A stretch of DNA of 64,000 nucleotides from Lachnospiraceae bacterium M18-1 (GTDB lineage Bacteria; Bacillota; Clostridia; Lachnospirales; Lachnospiraceae). Positions 62,491 through 64,000 of the stretch are shown piece by piece. A program made the translations under genes and the position numbers. The stretch's first letter is position 1. Each line of letters opens with the position of its first letter. The notes beneath the pieces were generated by a model. It was not told the DNA's origin and did no database searches. It saw only the letters and a program-made list of their open reading frames with translations. The stretch spans positions 438,845 through 502,844 of the forward strand of contig KE159605.1 of NCBI GenBank assembly GCA_000403295.2, written 5' to 3'.

Positions 62491-63321
62491 TTACTTTACA
62501 TGTTCATGTGTAAACAAATGCTCCTGGCAGTATTCAAAATTGCCGTTGCACTTGGAGCAGAACCGAAATTCCAGTGAGGGGTCGTCCAATTCCGTCCTCC
62601 CGCACACTGCACACCGGTGCATAGCTCCGCCTCCATAAGTCATATGCGGACGCGACTGCTTCTTGAACTTCCGCTTTCTAGCCTGTTCCTTCGGCGTGTA
62701 GGGCCGCATGTTCCTGCCGGACAGGAAGAACAGGATAAAGTTCAAAAGGGAAGCTACAATGGCCGTCCTTGTCATCCAGTTTCCTCTCACCAGGTCATAC
62801 AGGATATAGGCCACATAGACATAGGCCATCCATTTGATCTTGATAGGCAGTACAAAGTACAGCAGAAGCTCCATATCCGGATAGCTTGCCGCAAATGCAA
62901 GAAAAATAGACATATTGATATAATATGTGCTGAAAAAGCTGCCGTACCCTACCATATCTGTTCCGAAAAATACAGCCAGAATAAAGGCTCCTGCCACGGT
63001 AAACAAAATTCCGGAAAATATATAGACATTGTAACGGAAGACCCCCCAGGTCCTCTCCAGCGCCGTGCCCAGCTGGTAGTAAAGCAGCATCATGATCACG
63101 ATCGTCAGAAGGCTCCCGCTGGGCGGTACCAGTACCCATGAGAGAAGCCGCCAGACCTGTCCCCTTAAAATATAAGCAGGTTCCAGGGTCAGCCACGAAA
63201 GCAGCGCGGGCTGCATGAGTGATATCATATATCCGATCACATACCCTCCGATCAGATACATAGTCAGGTTTGGAATTGCATGTCTGCCGAATTTTTTTTC
63301 TAATTGATCCAACCAGTTCAA
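62491..63321 (-). CDS. rhomboid-fold membrane protein with C-terminal zinc-binding tail, catalytic dyad not seen
   Basis: A 276-residue protein with six predicted spans between residues 18 and 202. The amphipathic VWRLLSWVLVP loop resembles the WR motif of rhomboids. The spans where GxSG and the catalytic His should lie (about 125-200) read STYYINMSIFLAFA and lack both, so it is probably an inactive rhomboid relative. The tail has CAVCG (237-240), CSKC (255-258), Cys265 and His268, a likely zinc-binding unit. The start is a TTG after GAGGAG. A substrate-binding or quality-control role is inference. Confidence 0.75.
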   Translation of the reverse strand: MNWLDQLEKKFGRHAIPNLTMYLIGGYVIGYMISLMQPALLSWLTLEPAYILRGQVWRLLSWVLVPPSGSLLTIVIMMLLYYQLGTALERTWGVFRYNVYIFSGILFTVAGAFILAVFFGTDMVGYGSFFSTYYINMSIFLAFAASYPDMELLLYFVLPIKIKWMAYVYVAYILYDLVRGNWMTRTAIVASLLNFILFFLSGRNMRPYTPKEQARKRKFKKQSRPHMTYGGGAMHRCAVCGRTELDDPSLEFRFCSKCNGNFEYCQEHLFTHEHVK

Positions 63322-63366
63322 AAGTCTTAGTCTCCTCTTTTTTGTTCTTCGATTCTATCATGTATA

Positions 63367-63395
63367 ATTCTACCGTCAGGAGGCGTTTTTGTCAA
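63367..63395 (-). promoter_or_regulatory. promoter of the rhomboid-fold gene
   Basis: On the minus strand TTGACA (63395-63390), a 17-base spacer and TAGAAT (63372-63367). Confidence 0.65.
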
Positions 63396-63537
63396 ATATA
63401 TGTTATGCTTTTTCTGTTAATTTTGTATAAAACTCCCAAATCATTTACTCAAACTTCGCACATAGATTTTAGCTATGCACCTTGAAAATTCAATATCTGG
63501 CAATGATTCAATTATCAAAGAACAGCCTTTTGGAACA

Positions 63538-64000
63538 CTATGCTGCTACTAATTGGGATTGTAGCAGGGATGGTAAGGTGCTGATGAAAGTGTCTGCCAG
63601 TTCATCTATCTTTTCATCAACAAGATCACAGTGTTCCTCTAAAAGTTTTCGGAACATTTGAAGCAGCATTTGAAATGCCTGCATCCATGTGATGTCAGAC
63701 ATTTCGTCAGAAAAGTACAGAAACAGTTCTCCAAGTGAGCGGCTGTCGTTTGATTCCCTGTTTTCGATGGACAGCATCATATACCTGGTAAAAACAACTG
63801 CCGTATGGGCGGTCATTGCATCAAAAGAAAGGCAATGGCATTCTTTGCTGAGCCTGAGATAACTCTTGCAGACTTTGAAGAATACTTCGATATCCCAGCG
63901 TTTTCCATAAAGGCGGATGATTTCATCTTCACATAAGGATGTATCTGTTGTGATAAGGCAAAGGTATTCCTTGCGCTTATTCCTGTTGCGGACATATACA
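63538..64000 (-). mobile_element. IS4-family transposase, C-terminal part
   Basis: An open frame enters from the right edge and ends at 63538, giving 154 visible residues. YGKRWDIEVFFKVCK shows the Y-x2-R-x3-E-x6-K signature of IS4-family DDE transposases, including the catalytic Glu. The Asp residues and the left end of the element lie outside the window. The C-terminal part is acidic and helical. I could not identify the terminal inverted repeat between 63480 and 63537 without the other end. The frame is intact in the visible part, so the element may be complete. Confidence 0.8.

Overview
The window looks like a chromosomal segment of a spore-forming Gram-positive anaerobe of the class Clostridia, most probably a Lachnospiraceae member. 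The evidence is Spo0A and SpoIVB encoded side by side, CotF-like coat proteins, the Gram-positive lipid II amidation pair MurT/GatD, strong AGGAGG ribosome-binding sites, sigma-A-type promoters and moderate GC content. The genus is inference. I found no rRNA, tRNA or CRISPR array. The only mobile-element gene is a partial IS4-type transposase at the right edge.

Left part (1-13.5 kb): a partial esterase with a 44-residue membrane peptide diverges from a TetR repressor across two facing promoters. Then come a chemoreceptor, rarA coupled to an FGGY sugar kinase, the murT-gatD operon, a Ca2+-type P-ATPase, gdhA and rpsU. Middle-left (13.6-29.8 kb, mostly minus strand): alaS, a split cobalamin methionine synthase (catalytic protein plus separate reactivation protein), metF, glgA, spo0A, spoIVB and an EF-G-like GTPase, then tyrA and aroA on the plus strand.

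Middle (29.8-39.2 kb): a folate operon (folC, folE, HD protein, folP, folB-folK fusion) runs into a response regulator, a histidine kinase and an ABC exporter. The kinase is broken by an in-frame TGA that sits in a perfect hairpin. Next (39.3-50.6 kb): a GPH sugar symporter, proB-proA, an Fe-alcohol dehydrogenase, a Tet(M)-like GTPase fused to a YacP/Rae1-like NYN nuclease with a coupled nicotinamidase-like hydrolase, argG and a dipeptidase.

Right part (50.8-64 kb): a class-I amidotransferase-like hydrolase with two CotF-like coat proteins, purL, a TIGR01906 membrane protein, pyk, a repeat-bearing lipoprotein, a DHHW/MBOAT O-acetylation pair, a rhomboid-fold protein lacking the catalytic dyad, and the IS fragment.

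The least ordinary items are the GTPase-NYN fusion, the 280-bp multi-hairpin intergenic element near metF whose core hairpin recurs in the tyrA leader with a compensatory base-pair change, the interrupted sensor kinase, the hairpin-dense intergenic repeats at 52.1-52.4 kb and 13.56 kb, and the 0A-box array in front of spo0A. All calls come from reading the sequence; no database search was possible.
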